DNA of 64,000 nucleotides from Photobacterium chitinilyticum (GCF_004104355.1 NZ_RJLM01000001.1:248001-312000); one strand, 5' to 3'. Positions 1-11,162 are shown, numbered from the stretch's first letter. The notes: generated by a model from the letters alone, not told the origin. Translations and numbers: made by a program.

Positions 1-114
1 AAGCAGGCCGATAACGAATAAAAAAAACAAATTGAGTATCAGCTGCCGGGTGAAACTGATCAGTTTCCAGATAGCTCGGAATAGTTTTCCTATTCCTTTG
101 AGTACCACTTTCAT
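1..114 (-). CDS. sppA: Signal peptide peptidase SppA (protease IV), N-terminal fragment
   Basis: The minus strand opens with ATG at 114 and stays open for 38 codons to the window edge, so only the N-terminus is present. It begins MKVVLKGIGKLF, has basic and aromatic residues, then the hydrophobic stretch LILNLFFLFVIGLL. This matches the cytoplasmic tail and single membrane anchor of SppA, a membrane serine protease that degrades cleaved signal peptides. A Shine-Dalgarno AGGA lies six bases before the start. It is divergent from fadH. The identification rests on the short N-terminus and on sppA lying near ydjA in enterobacteria, so it is good but not certain. Confidence 0.75.
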   Translation of the reverse strand, partial: MKVVLKGIGKLFRAIWKLISFTRQLILNLFFLFVIGLL

Positions 115-159
115 GAACGTTCCTGATGATGCGATCGATATTGTTTCTATCCTAACTTA

Positions 160-194
160 GTAAACAAGGAATTACAGTAAGAATCCTTGTTTAC
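160..194. repeat. Perfect 11-bp inverted repeat, possible operator
   Basis: GTAAACAAGGA at 160-170 is repeated exactly inverted at 184-194 (TCCTTGTTTAC) with a 13-bp spacer, between the divergent sppA and fadH genes. A third partial copy, GTAAACAAG, lies at about 305-313. The arms are AT-rich and there is no T-tract, so an operator is more likely than a terminator. I do not recognise the regulator. Confidence 0.5.
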
Positions 195-324
195 AATGTA
201 TCCTTTCCCTTAAGTATTGCGTGGTTCAACGGTCGTCGGAAGAGAATTTAAGGCTGAATTATATGACAATCATGACTCACGCAATGTGGTGGATGTTGTA
301 ATAATGTAAACAAGTGTTTGATAA

Positions 325-2391
<2,067 letters not shown>

Positions 2392-2430
2392 GAGGCGTTG
2401 TTAGATCTGGGGGGATACGGATTTGGCTGC

Positions 2431-2562
2431 GAACCCCCTCCCAGCCTCCCCCTTGAAAATGGGGAGGAGCATTCTTTGCCTCGTTGATTTGTAGAGGGTA
2501 ACTAATTTCGGACAGGCTTCTAGTCCCCTCCCCTTATGAAGGGGAGGGTTAGGGTGGGGTTC
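2431..2562. repeat. GC-rich palindromic repeat element (MITE-like, non-coding)
   Basis: A 132-bp element with imperfect inverted ends: GAACCCCCTCCCAGCC on the left and, read on the other strand, GAACCCCACCCTAACC on the right. Each end carries its own hairpin of the CCTCCCC/GGGGAGG and CCCTCCCC/GGGGAGGG type, separated by about 60 bp of ordinary sequence. Its composition differs sharply from its surroundings. It sits between fadH and ydjA and could also stop transcription. It resembles the dispersed C-rich palindromic repeats seen in many gammaproteobacterial genomes; copy number cannot be judged from one copy. Confidence 0.65.
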
Positions 2563-2619
2563 TACTGCACCGTATTTATGATATTGTAAAACAATAATTA
2601 TTATCATCATGAGGTTGTT

Positions 2620-3168
2620 ATGGATGCTCTATCATTATTGTTAAACCGCCGTTCGTTGCCAAAGCTGATGGAACCGGCTCCGCACGGTAATGAGCTGGAT
2701 AATATCTTTCGAGCAGGCCTGCGAGCTCCGGATCATGCTGGTTTGACACCATGGCGGTTTATCGTTTCTCATGGTGAAGGCTTACACAGGCTGGCGGATA
2801 TTCTGGTTGAAGCCGCGAAAGCCGATGGTGCCGAAGAGGCGGTACTTGAAAGAGCGGCCAAAGCACCGTTTCGTGCCCCGATGGTGATCACTGTCATTGC
2901 CAAGGTCACTGAGCATGACAAGGTGCCGGTGATTGAACAGCACCTTTCGGCTGGCTGTGCTGCTCAGGCTATGCAGATGACAGCAGTGGCACAGGGTTTT
3001 TCCGGCTTTTGGCGTACTGGCAAATGGGCCTATCACCCGGTTGTACGTGAGGCATTGGGGGTACAAGGCGATGATATGATTGTCGGCTTTTTGTACATCG
3101 GGACACCGGGTTGCCGCGAAGCGAAAGTGTCTGAGAGAGATCTGAGCCAGTTTGTTGAATATCTCTAA
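2620..3168 (+). CDS. ydjA: Nitroreductase-family protein YdjA
   Basis: A small FMN-dependent nitroreductase-like protein of 182 residues, the same size as the E. coli homologue (183). It shows the family features RRS near the N-terminus, RAPDHAGLTPWRF for FMN/substrate contacts, PFRAPMVITVIAK, AMQMTAVAQGFSGFWRTG, and the C-terminal VGFLYIGTP. YdjA lacks helices present in larger nitroreductases, and its physiological substrate is not settled. The order ydjA-selD-topB is also found in E. coli, although the functional link to selenium is unproven. A GAGG Shine-Dalgarno lies five bases before the start. Confidence 0.93.
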   Translation: MDALSLLLNRRSLPKLMEPAPHGNELDNIFRAGLRAPDHAGLTPWRFIVSHGEGLHRLADILVEAAKADGAEEAVLERAAKAPFRAPMVITVIAKVTEHDKVPVIEQHLSAGCAAQAMQMTAVAQGFSGFWRTGKWAYHPVVREALGVQGDDMIVGFLYIGTPGCREAKVSERDLSQFVEYL

Positions 3169-3306
3169 TTATTCAGTTGTCGACTAGAAAACGTTTGCCG
3201 GGAAGCTGATACCCATCAGTTTCTCTCCTTTATTGATCCAGAGTGGTGACAGGGTTTAGTCGCAGGAGTAGAATTCTCCGCTCTTGTCATTATTCCGGAG
3301 CGTGTC

Positions 3307-4344
3307 ATGGAAAATGTTCGCCTTACTCAATACAGCCACGGTGCAGGATGCGGCTGTAAAATTTCTCCTCAAGTTCTTGATACTATTCTCCGAACTCAAC
3401 TAGCCCCCTTCTCAGATCCGAATCTTCTGGTGGGCAATGAAAGCAAAGATGATGCTGCAGTATATGATCTCGGCAATGGTACCTCGGTGATCAGTACGAC
3501 TGATTTCTTTATGCCTATCGTCGATAACCCGTTTGATTTTGGGCGCATTGCCGCGACGAATGCCATCAGTGATATTTATGCCATGGGCGGTAAGCCAATT
3601 ATGGCGATTGCTATTCTAGGTTGGCCTGTGAATGTGTTGGCACCAGAGATTGCCCAGCAGGTTATCGAAGGTGGTCGTTCAGTATGTCGTGAGGCCGGTA
3701 TCTCGCTTGCGGGTGGACACTCAATTGATGCGCCTGAACCTATTTTTGGTCTTGCGGTAACGGGTATTGTCGATACTGATCGTGTGAAGCGCAACAACCA
3801 GGCCGAAGCGGGCTGTAAGCTGTATCTTACCAAGCCGCTAGGGATTGGTGTGCTGACGACTGCCGAGAAAAAATCAAAGCTGGCCGAGCATCATCAGGGA
3901 TTGGCACGTGATTGGATGTGCAAGCTGAACAAGCCGGGCGCAGATTTTGCCGATGTTGCCGGTGTCAAAGCGATGACTGATGTCACCGGTTTTGGCCTGA
4001 TGGGCCACCTGACTGAAATTTGTGAAGGAAGCCAACTTAAAGCAAAAGTACAGTTTGATCAGATCCCATATCTTCCCGGTGTTTTTGATTACATCGAGCA
4101 AGGATGTGTACCGGGCGGAACGGGGCGCAATTTTGATAGCTATGGCCACCGACTCGGTAAAATGAGCGAACAGCAGAAAGCCCTGTTATGTGATCCGCAA
4201 ACCTCAGGTGGTTTATTGCTGGCAGTCGCACCAGAAGCCGAAGAAGAAGTACAGGCTGTTGCCGCCCGTCACGGTATTGAGCTAAATGCTATTGGTGAAT
4301 TGCTCCCGACTGACGGCGATACTACCCTGATTGAGATTTGTTAA
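3307..4344 (+). CDS. selD: Selenide, water dikinase (selenophosphate synthase)
   Basis: SelD makes selenophosphate from selenide and ATP, the selenium donor for selenocysteine and for 2-selenouridine in tRNA. The 345-residue protein has the N-terminal active-site motif GAGCGCK (Cys15 and Lys18 correspond to Cys17 and Lys20 of E. coli), the ATP/metal motif [22 protein letters not shown], and [10 protein letters not shown]. The catalytic position is cysteine, not selenocysteine. Its stop codon TAA overlaps the ATG of mnmH by one base, so the pair is translationally coupled. Since selA and selB are not in the window, the immediate local use appears to be tRNA selenation. GGAG precedes the start by six bases. 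Confidence 0.97.
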   Translation: MENVRLTQYSHGAGCGCKISPQVLDTILRTQLAPFSDPNLLVGNESKDDAAVYDLGNGTSVISTTDFFMPIVDNPFDFGRIAATNAISDIYAMGGKPIMAIAILGWPVNVLAPEIAQQVIEGGRSVCREAGISLAGGHSIDAPEPIFGLAVTGIVDTDRVKRNNQAEAGCKLYLTKPLGIGVLTTAEKKSKLAEHHQGLARDWMCKLNKPGADFADVAGVKAMTDVTGFGLMGHLTEICEGSQLKAKVQFDQIPYLPGVFDYIEQGCVPGGTGRNFDSYGHRLGKMSEQQKALLCDPQTSGGLLLAVAPEAEEEVQAVAARHGIELNAIGELLPTDGDTTLIEIC

Positions 4345-5438
4345 TGTCACGCCCGAATTGTGAAGATTACCGACAGTTATTTGTCAATGATACACCGTTA
4401 ATGGATATGCGCGCGCCAGTTGAATTTGGTCTGGGCGCATTTCCAACCTCGGTAAACCGCCCGTTAATGCAAGATAGCGAACGCGAGGCTGTCGGTACCT
4501 GTTATAAGAAAAAAGGTCAGGAAGCGGCTATCGCACTTGGCCATAAGCTGGTTCACGGTGAAATAAAAGCCGAGCGTATAGCCCAGTGGAAAGCCTTTTG
4601 TGAGGCCAACCCTCAGGGATACTTATACTGCCTACGTGGTGGCTTGCGATCTTGTATTACCCAGCAATGGCTGAAGGAAGCGGGGATTGATTATCCGCGG
4701 GTTGTTGGTGGTTATAAGGCACTGCGTCGCTTTTTGATTGAGACTATCGAACAAGTTGCTCGGCAGCCAATAACCTTGATTGGCGGCAATACCGGCAGCG
4801 GAAAAACCATTATGGTCAACGAGCTGGAAAACGGCCTTGATCTTGAAGGGGCAGCCAACCATCGAGGCTCTTCCTTTGGCCGTTATGTCACCGAACAACA
4901 TACCCAGATCGATTTCGAGAACGTACTGGCTGTGTCGATGTTGAAAAAGCAGGCCCTCGGTATCAACCATTTTGTCCTTGAAGATGAGGGCAAGACCATT
5001 GGTTCGGCCAGTGTGCCTTTGCCGATTAATAGTGCGATGCAGCAGGCTACGCTTGCCATTGTTGATGATCCCATGGAAATTCGTCTAACACGCCTGATGG
5101 ATGATTACGTTGTGCGCATGCAGCGTGACTTCGTTGCCCAATATGGTGAAGAGCAGGGCTGGATTCGTTTTGCTGAATACCTGGAGCGCGGGATGTTCAG
5201 TATCCGTAAGCGCCTTGGTTTAGAGCGCTACGAGCAGTTGTTGCAAGTCCAGCAAAGTGCTGTCCGGACTATGCAGAGTTCAGGTTCCCTGGAAGGTCAT
5301 GTGGGCTGGCTACAGCCGTTGCTGGAACAGTATTACGATCCAATGTATACCTATCAGCTAAGTAAGAAATCCGAGCGTATTGTATTCCGTGGTGAATACG
5401 ATGAGGTGAAAGCCTGGTTGATTGAGAAAACCCGCTAA
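4344..5438 (+). CDS. mnmH: tRNA 2-selenouridine synthase (SelU/MnmH)
   Basis: This enzyme replaces sulfur with selenium at the wobble uridine of certain tRNAs, using selenophosphate from SelD. From the ATG at 4344 it is 364 residues, exactly the length of E. coli YbbB. It has an N-terminal rhodanese domain (DMRAPVEF; active-site Cys about 96 in YLYCLRGG) followed by a P-loop domain with Walker A GGNTGSGKT near residue 150. A TTG six bases upstream is in frame but unlikely, because the ATG overlaps the selD stop in a TAATG junction. Direct linkage of selD and mnmH supports the assignment. Confidence 0.96.
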   Translation: MSRPNCEDYRQLFVNDTPLMDMRAPVEFGLGAFPTSVNRPLMQDSEREAVGTCYKKKGQEAAIALGHKLVHGEIKAERIAQWKAFCEANPQGYLYCLRGGLRSCITQQWLKEAGIDYPRVVGGYKALRRFLIETIEQVARQPITLIGGNTGSGKTIMVNELENGLDLEGAANHRGSSFGRYVTEQHTQIDFENVLAVSMLKKQALGINHFVLEDEGKTIGSASVPLPINSAMQQATLAIVDDPMEIRLTRLMDDYVVRMQRDFVAQYGEEQGWIRFAEYLERGMFSIRKRLGLERYEQLLQVQQSAVRTMQSSGSLEGHVGWLQPLLEQYYDPMYTYQLSKKSERIVFRGEYDEVKAWLIEKTR

Positions 5439-5447
5439 AGAGAGTGA

Positions 5448-5478
5448 CGAGAAGCGATGATCCTGTTCTCGCTTCTCG
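5448..5478 (+). terminator. Hairpin after mnmH, probable terminator
   Basis: CGAGAAGCGA at 5448-5457 pairs perfectly with TCGCTTCTCG at 5469-5478 over an 11-base loop, ten bases after the mnmH stop. Only a weak T-rich stretch follows, so termination may be partial and topB may still be read from upstream. Confidence 0.5.
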
Positions 5479-5567
5479 CTGCTTATTGCCTGTGTATATA
5501 TCCAGTATTTCCTTGTCCTTTTTTCTTCTTTTCTCTATAGTTCCAAAAAAACTAACTAATAATTTCA

Positions 5568-7553
5568 ATGACCCGTCTCTATATTGCTGAAAAACCAAGC
5601 TTAGGCCGTGCGATTGCAGCGGTGCTGCCGCGTCCTCATAAAAATAACAATGGTTATATTGAAGTCGGAAATGGCGACATCGTGACTTGGTGTATCGGAC
5701 ACTTGCTCGAGCAGGTTGAGCCCGACGTCTACGATGAAAAATACAAAAAGTGGAATTTGGCGGATTTGCCGATTATTCCGAAGCAATGGCAGTTGGCGCC
5801 GAGAAAATCGGCTAGGCAGCAGTTAGGGGTGGTTCGCAAGCTGGCCAAGCAGGCAACTGACGTTGTGCATGCCGGAGACCCAGATAGAGAAGGGCAGTTG
5901 CTGGTCGATGAGGTGATTGACTACGTAAAGCTTTCGGCTACCAAAAAAGCCAATATGCAGCGTTTGCTTATTTCAGATCTCAACCCGGCAGCCGTAAAGC
6001 GGGCGCTGGGCAAGATGCGGAGCAACCGTGACTTTATTCCGTTGTCAGTTTCCGCGCTGGCACGCTCGAGAGCCGATTGGCTTTACGGGATGAATATGAC
6101 TCGGGCGTATACCCTGCTGGGGCAGAAAGGGGGGTACCGGGGAGTACTATCGGTCGGTCGGGTACAAACGCCCGTCTTGGGGTTGGTGACCCGGCGGGAT
6201 GATGAGATTGCTAGTTTTGTACCCAAGCCCTTTTATGAGTTATTTGCCCTCATCCCTTATCAGGACAATATCATTCGTGCCCGGTGGAAACCCAGCGAGG
6301 CATGCAAGCCGTGGCAGGATGACGACGGACGAGTACTGAATCGGAAACTCTGTGAAAATATCGTAAACCGGATTAAGGGGCAGCCGGCAGAGGTGACTGA
6401 ATCCGAACGTAAAGAAACCCGCCAGGCCGCCCCTTTGCCCTATTCGCTCTCAGCTTTGCAGATTGATGCCGCGAAGCGGTTTGGGATGAGTGCCGCTGAT
6501 GTCCTGGCGACCTGCCAGTCCCTTTATGAAAAACACAAAGTAATCACTTACCCTCGCTCGGATTGTCGGTATTTGCCGCTGGACCATTTCCGGCAGGCGG
6601 GTGAAGTGTGCCAGGCGATAGCCAGTACGGCCAATGAGCTAAGCTCAGCAGTCAAGGGGGCTAATACCTCTCTCAAGTCAAAGGCCTGGAATGATAAGAA
6701 GGTCGATGCCCATCATGCAATTATTCCGACGCCTAAAGCGCTTAACAGTAATGCGTTGAGTGGAAGCGAGAGTAAGATCTATCAGCTGATTTCCAGGCAG
6801 TATCTGATGCAGTTTTATCCTGCGGCAGTCTATAGCGAGGCGAAGTTAGTCTTTACTATTGCGGGCGGCTTGTTTGTTGCCAAAGGGCGTCAATTGATGA
6901 GTGCAGGCTGGAGAGAGCTGCTGGGGCGTGATGATTCCGTCAATGATCAGGACTTGGCTGATAAGGTACCGCCGTTGGAAAAAGGTACGGTACTTACCTG
7001 TAAGAATGGTGAAATCAAAGACAAAATGACGGAGCCTCCCAAACCGTTTACCGAAGCGACGCTGCTGCAGGCGATGACAGGTATCGCCCGTTTTGTTTCT
7101 GATCCTTCGTTGAAAAAAATTCTCCGCGATACCGATGGTCTGGGTACCGAGGCAACCCGGGCAGGTATTCTTGATATTTTGTTCAAGCGTCAGCTGCTTA
7201 CGCGACAGGGCAAGAGTATCCATGCCACAGAGGCCGGGCGGGGGCTTATTTATGCGCTGCCGGACGAGTCAACGTATCCAGATATGACGGCACACTGGGA
7301 GCACCAGTTGCAAGATATGGCAGAAAAAAAATGTGCCTATCAGCCGTTTATAGAGGCTTTGCAGAGCCAAGTTCAGCAGATCATGGATAAAGTGCAACAC
7401 AGCGAGGTTCCTCCTAGTTTGCGAGAGCTTAAATCGCCTGAGCCTTTCAAAGGCGGCAAGAAGCGGCGTTACAGCAAGGGAGGAACCAAAAACGGATCTA
7501 AGGCTGGAAACCGAACTGGTGTGAAGCGCAAATCAGGGAAAAAAGCTGACTAG
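5568..7553 (+). CDS. topB: DNA topoisomerase III
   Basis: A type IA topoisomerase that relaxes and decatenates DNA through a single-strand break, helping resolve replication intermediates. The protein is 661 residues (653 in E. coli). Visible are the Toprim domain (IAEKPSLGRAI; metal motif HAGDPDREGQLL near 100), the LSVGRVQTPVLGLV gate region, the catalytic tyrosine 328 in TYPRSDCRY, and DAHHAIIPT. The last 50 or so residues are Lys/Arg/Gly-rich, a likely DNA-binding tail. It is the last gene of the ydjA-selD-mnmH-topB run. Its stop codon overlaps the stop of the convergent GGDEF gene by four bases, with no terminator between them. Confidence 0.97.
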   Translation: MTRLYIAEKPSLGRAIAAVLPRPHKNNNGYIEVGNGDIVTWCIGHLLEQVEPDVYDEKYKKWNLADLPIIPKQWQLAPRKSARQQLGVVRKLAKQATDVVHAGDPDREGQLLVDEVIDYVKLSATKKANMQRLLISDLNPAAVKRALGKMRSNRDFIPLSVSALARSRADWLYGMNMTRAYTLLGQKGGYRGVLSVGRVQTPVLGLVTRRDDEIASFVPKPFYELFALIPYQDNIIRARWKPSEACKPWQDDDGRVLNRKLCENIVNRIKGQPAEVTESERKETRQAAPLPYSLSALQIDAAKRFGMSAADVLATCQSLYEKHKVITYPRSDCRYLPLDHFRQAGEVCQAIASTANELSSAVKGANTSLKSKAWNDKKVDAHHAIIPTPKALNSNALSGSESKIYQLISRQYLMQFYPAAVYSEAKLVFTIAGGLFVAKGRQLMSAGWRELLGRDDSVNDQDLADKVPPLEKGTVLTCKNGEIKDKMTEPPKPFTEATLLQAMTGIARFVSDPSLKKILRDTDGLGTEATRAGILDILFKRQLLTRQGKSIHATEAGRGLIYALPDESTYPDMTAHWEHQLQDMAEKKCAYQPFIEALQSQVQQIMDKVQHSEVPPSLRELKSPEPFKGGKKRRYSKGGTKNGSKAGNRTGVKRKSGKKAD

Positions 7554-9172
7554 GTGTACTCGAAATACTGGTTTCGCCCCAGAGATTTGGCCTTATATAA
7601 TGCGGTGTCAGCTTGTTTGAATAACTCTTCAGCAGATCCCTGCATAGACGGTATGCTGGTACTGAGGCCGATACTGATGGTGACAATATCAGGGGCGCAG
7701 TCTGTTCCCTGGGTACGGGGCAGCTGCAGTTCGCGGATAGCATGTATAGCCCTTTGGGCTGCGTAGCGAGCGGCGATTTTATCTTGACCAGGAAGCAATA
7801 ATACAAACTCTTCTCCACCGAAACGAGCAAACAGCGCCCCCGCTCTTTTTTCTAATGTCGCCAGGGTGTTGGCAATGATTTTTAGGCACTGGTCACCGGC
7901 GGCATGACCATAGCAGTCGTTATAGGCCTTGAATAGGTCGACATCAATGATCAACAAGGACAGTGGCAGCTGGTGGCGCTCTGCCCGGCGCCACTCTTCG
8001 TTTATTCTTTCATCAAAAACTCGGCGGTTGGAAACAGATGTGAGTGGGTCGAGTCGAGAAATCTTTTCCAGCTTGCGGTTGACGCTCTCCAGTTCTGCGG
8101 TGCGGTCGGATACACGCTGTTCCAGTTCTCTGTTTAAGCTAATAAGATTTTCTTCCGCCTGGCGTCGAACCAGGTGCTGAGAAACTATAAAGCCAAATTG
8201 CTTTAGCAATTGCTGGTGGTAGTTATGAAGTGGTGTGCCAGTTAGCAGATTGTCACAGGCAATCCAGCCAACTGGAGTGTCTTCGTCCCACAGTGAAATA
8301 TAGGCACTCCAACCAAATCCTACCTGCTTGAGTTCATGGTAGAGCGGGGTATTGTCTTCAATGGCAAGATATTCTTTCTGTCTGTAGTCCTGATTTATTT
8401 TAGTAAACCAGAGGTCCGGAATTTCTTCTTCAAAATAGTGTTCATTAACGGTATTTCCATGAATATCTGTTCCGTATGTGCCTTGCATCCGGTGCTTTCC
8501 TTTGAACAGAAAGATGGCCATTCGGTCGATAAGGAGCTGTTTCTTTGCTTCATCGACGGCTGTAAACAACATATTGTCCATAGTGCCTGCGCGCCAAAGC
8601 TTGAAGGAAATATCATGTAACGCTTGAAGCTGATCTTGTAATACTTGTTGCTCTTGTTGGCTGATCTGCAACTCTCGCTCTGCTGAACGGCGGCCGTCAT
8701 GTTCGTCCTGTATGCTTTCACTGAGCAGACAGGCATCGAGTTCGGAGGCCATCAAGGTCGCCAGAAAAGAGAATTCGTTACCATCAGGGATAGGTTGCCC
8801 TGGAAAGTCGACGATCAGGCAGCCGATAATATGTGAGCGACGCTCCAGAGGGAGACATAAGCGAGTGAATCCATCACGAAAATCAACTTTGGGTTTTTTC
8901 TCTCGAATTGCTCTGGTGACTTGAAAGAATGGAATGCAGTTGCGGTCTGTGATGTCAGTGGGTGGGAATTGATAGTGTATTCCCGAATCATTCATTTCGA
9001 GTAGGATTTTCCACCGAGATTTATAGGCAACGACAAGCTGGGCTTGGCTGGCTGCAAAGCTTTCACTTAAATTCCGGCAGGTGAGTTCGCAGACAGTACG
9101 AAGTCCGTGGGCCTTGCTCCATTGCCTAAGAATACGTTGATAAAAGTTATTTAACCGTTCAGTTTGGATCAA
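7550..9172 (-). CDS. GAF-domain diguanylate cyclase (GGDEF protein)
   Basis: A soluble 540-residue protein predicted to make cyclic di-GMP. It appears to have two GAF-like sensory regions (about 15-150 and 185-345), a coiled coil (about 345-385, NRELEQRVSDRTAELESVN), and a C-terminal GGDEF domain with the active-site sequence GGEEF at 452-456 and the metal motif DVDLFKAYND. The allosteric I-site position, where RxxD is expected, reads RAGA, so product inhibition through a classic I-site is unlikely. There are no membrane segments, so the signal is probably cytoplasmic and small. It converges on topB. The ligand is unknown. Confidence 0.92.
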   Translation of the reverse strand: MIQTERLNNFYQRILRQWSKAHGLRTVCELTCRNLSESFAASQAQLVVAYKSRWKILLEMNDSGIHYQFPPTDITDRNCIPFFQVTRAIREKKPKVDFRDGFTRLCLPLERRSHIIGCLIVDFPGQPIPDGNEFSFLATLMASELDACLLSESIQDEHDGRRSAERELQISQQEQQVLQDQLQALHDISFKLWRAGTMDNMLFTAVDEAKKQLLIDRMAIFLFKGKHRMQGTYGTDIHGNTVNEHYFEEEIPDLWFTKINQDYRQKEYLAIEDNTPLYHELKQVGFGWSAYISLWDEDTPVGWIACDNLLTGTPLHNYHQQLLKQFGFIVSQHLVRRQAEENLISLNRELEQRVSDRTAELESVNRKLEKISRLDPLTSVSNRRVFDERINEEWRRAERHQLPLSLLIIDVDLFKAYNDCYGHAAGDQCLKIIANTLATLEKRAGALFARFGGEEFVLLLPGQDKIAARYAAQRAIHAIRELQLPRTQGTDCAPDIVTISIGLSTSIPSMQGSAEELFKQADTALYKAKSLGRNQYFEYT

Positions 9173-9352
9173 TATAGGCAGTCCATGTCGATATTCAAGT
9201 CTGTGTTGAGCATCTATTTTTGTCTATCACAGAAATAAAGCTAGGCACCTAGCCCGCATTATGGTCATAAAGTTAGGCAGGTTTATAAATTTGCGACTCA
9301 AAACACACCGTATCTCGGTGGGAAAGGGGGATTGTGTAGGATAGCGGAAATA

Positions 9353-9384
9353 AATAACCTCAAGATTTTCAGCTTGAGGTTATT
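9353..9384 (-). terminator. Terminator of the small lipoprotein gene
   Basis: Twelve-base perfect stem AATAACCTCAAG/CTTGAGGTTATT with an 8-base loop, 30 bp after the stop of the minus-strand lipoprotein gene. It is AT-rich and followed on that strand by TTATTT. Confidence 0.6.
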
Positions 9385-9414
9385 GGTACGTTAATTAGTA
9401 GGACTTTTCTGAAG

Positions 9415-9606
9415 TTACCTTGGTGAAGAGTTACTTTCTGAGCTTTGTGCACCCCAAATCGGAGCACAACCAGGGTGTGTGGCTGGTGACGCGCCAGAGC
9501 CCAACTGCTGACACTCAACTCCCGCGTATTGATGATTAGCTGTGGTTGCTTCGCAGCCTGTTAGGGCGGCTGCCACTACTAATAGAATTACTGCTGTTCT
9601 ATTCAT
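9415..9606 (-). CDS. Small predicted lipoprotein, unknown function
   Basis: From the ATG at 9606 the product is 63 residues. The start is chosen because AAGGGGAAACAGT supplies a Shine-Dalgarno and the lipoprotein signal then begins immediately: MNRTAVILLVVAAA followed by the lipobox LTGC at about residues 15-18. The mature part is short, carries two further cysteines (VECQQLG, HPGCAPIW) that could form a disulfide, and ends in a Ser-rich tail. Residue +2 after the lipid-bearing Cys is Glu, not Asp, so outer-membrane sorting would be expected. I do not recognise a family. It has its own terminator, so it is probably monocistronic. Confidence 0.7.
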   Translation of the reverse strand: MNRTAVILLVVAAALTGCEATTANHQYAGVECQQLGSGASPATHPGCAPIWGAQSSESNSSPR

Positions 9607-9959
9607 ACTGTTTCCCCTTTTCCTTGGATAGATTTTCTTCCGAAAAAAACAGAACAAAAGACACGAGCTACATTGTCGTTTAGCAATAACATAACAATCA
9701 CCAGATATTTAACCACTTTATTGCTATGGTTAATTTCATGCTGTAGTTAAGGTTTGCTACTGTGTGCATATTAATAGTAGTACAAATCCGGTTGTGCTTA
9801 TCCGGTCGTAACTGGAACATCCTCAGTGTTTGATTTGAAACAAAGCCATAGGATTAAAATTAGAAGAGGTTGCTATTTTGTACAAAATGGCATGTTTTAT
9901 TCCTGTTTATTTAGACCGAATAGACACAAGGCAGCAGTATTAACGAGTCATTATTGATA
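9607..9959. other. Intergenic region with no gene seen
   Basis: AT-rich spacer between two minus-strand genes. It should hold the promoter of the small lipoprotein gene. I see no terminator after the SDR gene, no repeat and no convincing ORF. Confidence 0.5.
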
Positions 9960-10655
9960 TCACCATGGGATTACAGAACCATCATAGTTGTAAAAGCCGC
10001 CACTTTGTTTAGTGGTAAGGTTATCAATTACTGTTTTAAGCTTTTGGGCTGAATCGCATGTAGACAAGATGGCGTTCGGCCCGCCCATCTCTGTCTGTAC
10101 CCAGCCGGGATGAAGTGCAACAGAGATGATCCCCTGAGGTGATAGGTCGTTAGACAAGCTCTTGGCGACGGAATTGAGCGCGGCTTTGGATGAACGATAA
10201 ATATAGCCACCACCACTGGTGTTTTCTGTCATGCTCCCTACCTTGGAAGATATATTGGCGATAATTCCGGGTGTGTTGGCGATGAGCTGGGGATAAAAGG
10301 CTTCGGCCAGTTTAAGCGGTGCGATGGTATTGATCTCGAAAACTTTGCGCCATTCATCCGCATCTGTGTTACCGAAGCCATAGCTCTTGGGCCCATAGTA
10401 CCCAGCGTTGTTGATAAGTAAGTCAAAGGGGATATCGGCCAACTCCTGGCTTAACGCAGTAATGGCCTGGTGATCGGTGACATCCAGTTCATGCAGTGTC
10501 AGAGAGTCTGTATGTGCTTGTAAATGCTTTAGCTCAGAAGCATGGTTTGTCCGGCGGCAGCAGGCGTTTACCTGCCAACCTGCAGCAAGGTAGACTTCTA
10601 CCAGTGCAAGGCCAACTCCTCGATTTGCTCCGGTAATAAGTACACTCTTCTTCAT
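9960..10655 (-). CDS. Short-chain dehydrogenase/reductase (SDR) family protein
   Basis: A classical NAD(P)-dependent SDR of 231 residues; the substrate cannot be told from sequence. It has the N-terminal Rossmann motif VLITGANRGVGLAL, the NNAGYYGP motif, a catalytic Ser in NISSKVGSM and the catalytic YRSSKAALN (Tyr-x3-Lys), then HPGWVQTEMGG. The start at 10655 is preferred over an upstream in-frame ATG at 10757, because it follows an AGGA box and gives the usual N-terminus MKKSVLITG. The family includes fungal and bacterial csgA-like and carbonyl-reductase-like members. It stands alone. Confidence 0.88.
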   Translation of the reverse strand: MKKSVLITGANRGVGLALVEVYLAAGWQVNACCRRTNHASELKHLQAHTDSLTLHELDVTDHQAITALSQELADIPFDLLINNAGYYGPKSYGFGNTDADEWRKVFEINTIAPLKLAEAFYPQLIANTPGIIANISSKVGSMTENTSGGGYIYRSSKAALNSVAKSLSNDLSPQGIISVALHPGWVQTEMGGPNAILSTCDSAQKLKTVIDNLTTKQSGGFYNYDGSVIPW

Positions 10656-10869
10656 TTTTATATTCCTGTGCATTTTTCGCCAAGTGTATACCAAGCAAAC
10701 GATCTTTGTCGGTGTAACGGTATTAATGCTGGATTTCTGATGATGGCTGGCGTACATCGTGTTGTATCAATTTGGTGAAGTATCGAAACTAAGACAACGC
10801 TACCGTGAAAGGTTAGCTAACTTATTATGATGTGTGTTGCCTATAATTATCCTATTTTGGGGGTGTTAT

Positions 10870-11145
10870 ATGACTCTCTTTTGGCGTGGGAGCTGGGTTG
10901 TCGGCATTGTGATACTGATTGTCAGCTGTGCCGATACCCGTCACGAAAGGCTGGCTGATTTGGGGTTTACCCGAAATTACCTCGATGGTTATCAAGATGG
11001 CTGTAGTAGTCGGAAAGAGGAGGCTCTGACTTATCACGATGGTTTTCGTCGCGATCCGGAACGCCTGCTGACGGATAGGAAATATGCCAATGGCTGGAGC
11101 GATGGTTTTGACCAGTGTTATGCAGATAATGCAGAATTTTTCTAG
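10870..11145 (+). CDS. Small predicted lipoprotein with repeated DG-aromatic motifs
   Basis: A 91-residue protein. Its N-terminus (MTLFWRGSWVVGIVILIVSCAD) has a basic residue, a hydrophobic core and a Cys at the end resembling a lipobox (LIVSC, non-canonical because Ser stands at -1). The mature part repeats a short pattern: YLDGYQDGC, YHDGFRRD, NGWSDGFDQC. Asp-Gly next to an aromatic residue, with two Cys, suggests a small disulfide-stabilised or metal-binding fold. I do not recognise a named family. An in-frame codon at 10834 would extend it by 12 residues but spoil the signal peptide. A strong terminator follows. Confidence 0.7.
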   Translation: MTLFWRGSWVVGIVILIVSCADTRHERLADLGFTRNYLDGYQDGCSSRKEEALTYHDGFRRDPERLLTDRKYANGWSDGFDQCYADNAEFF

Positions 11146-11162
11146 GTGTAGGTTGAGAAAAA

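Noticed and set aside
3340-3360. Selenocysteine in SelD
   Set aside because: The catalytic codon is TGC (Cys), not TGA.
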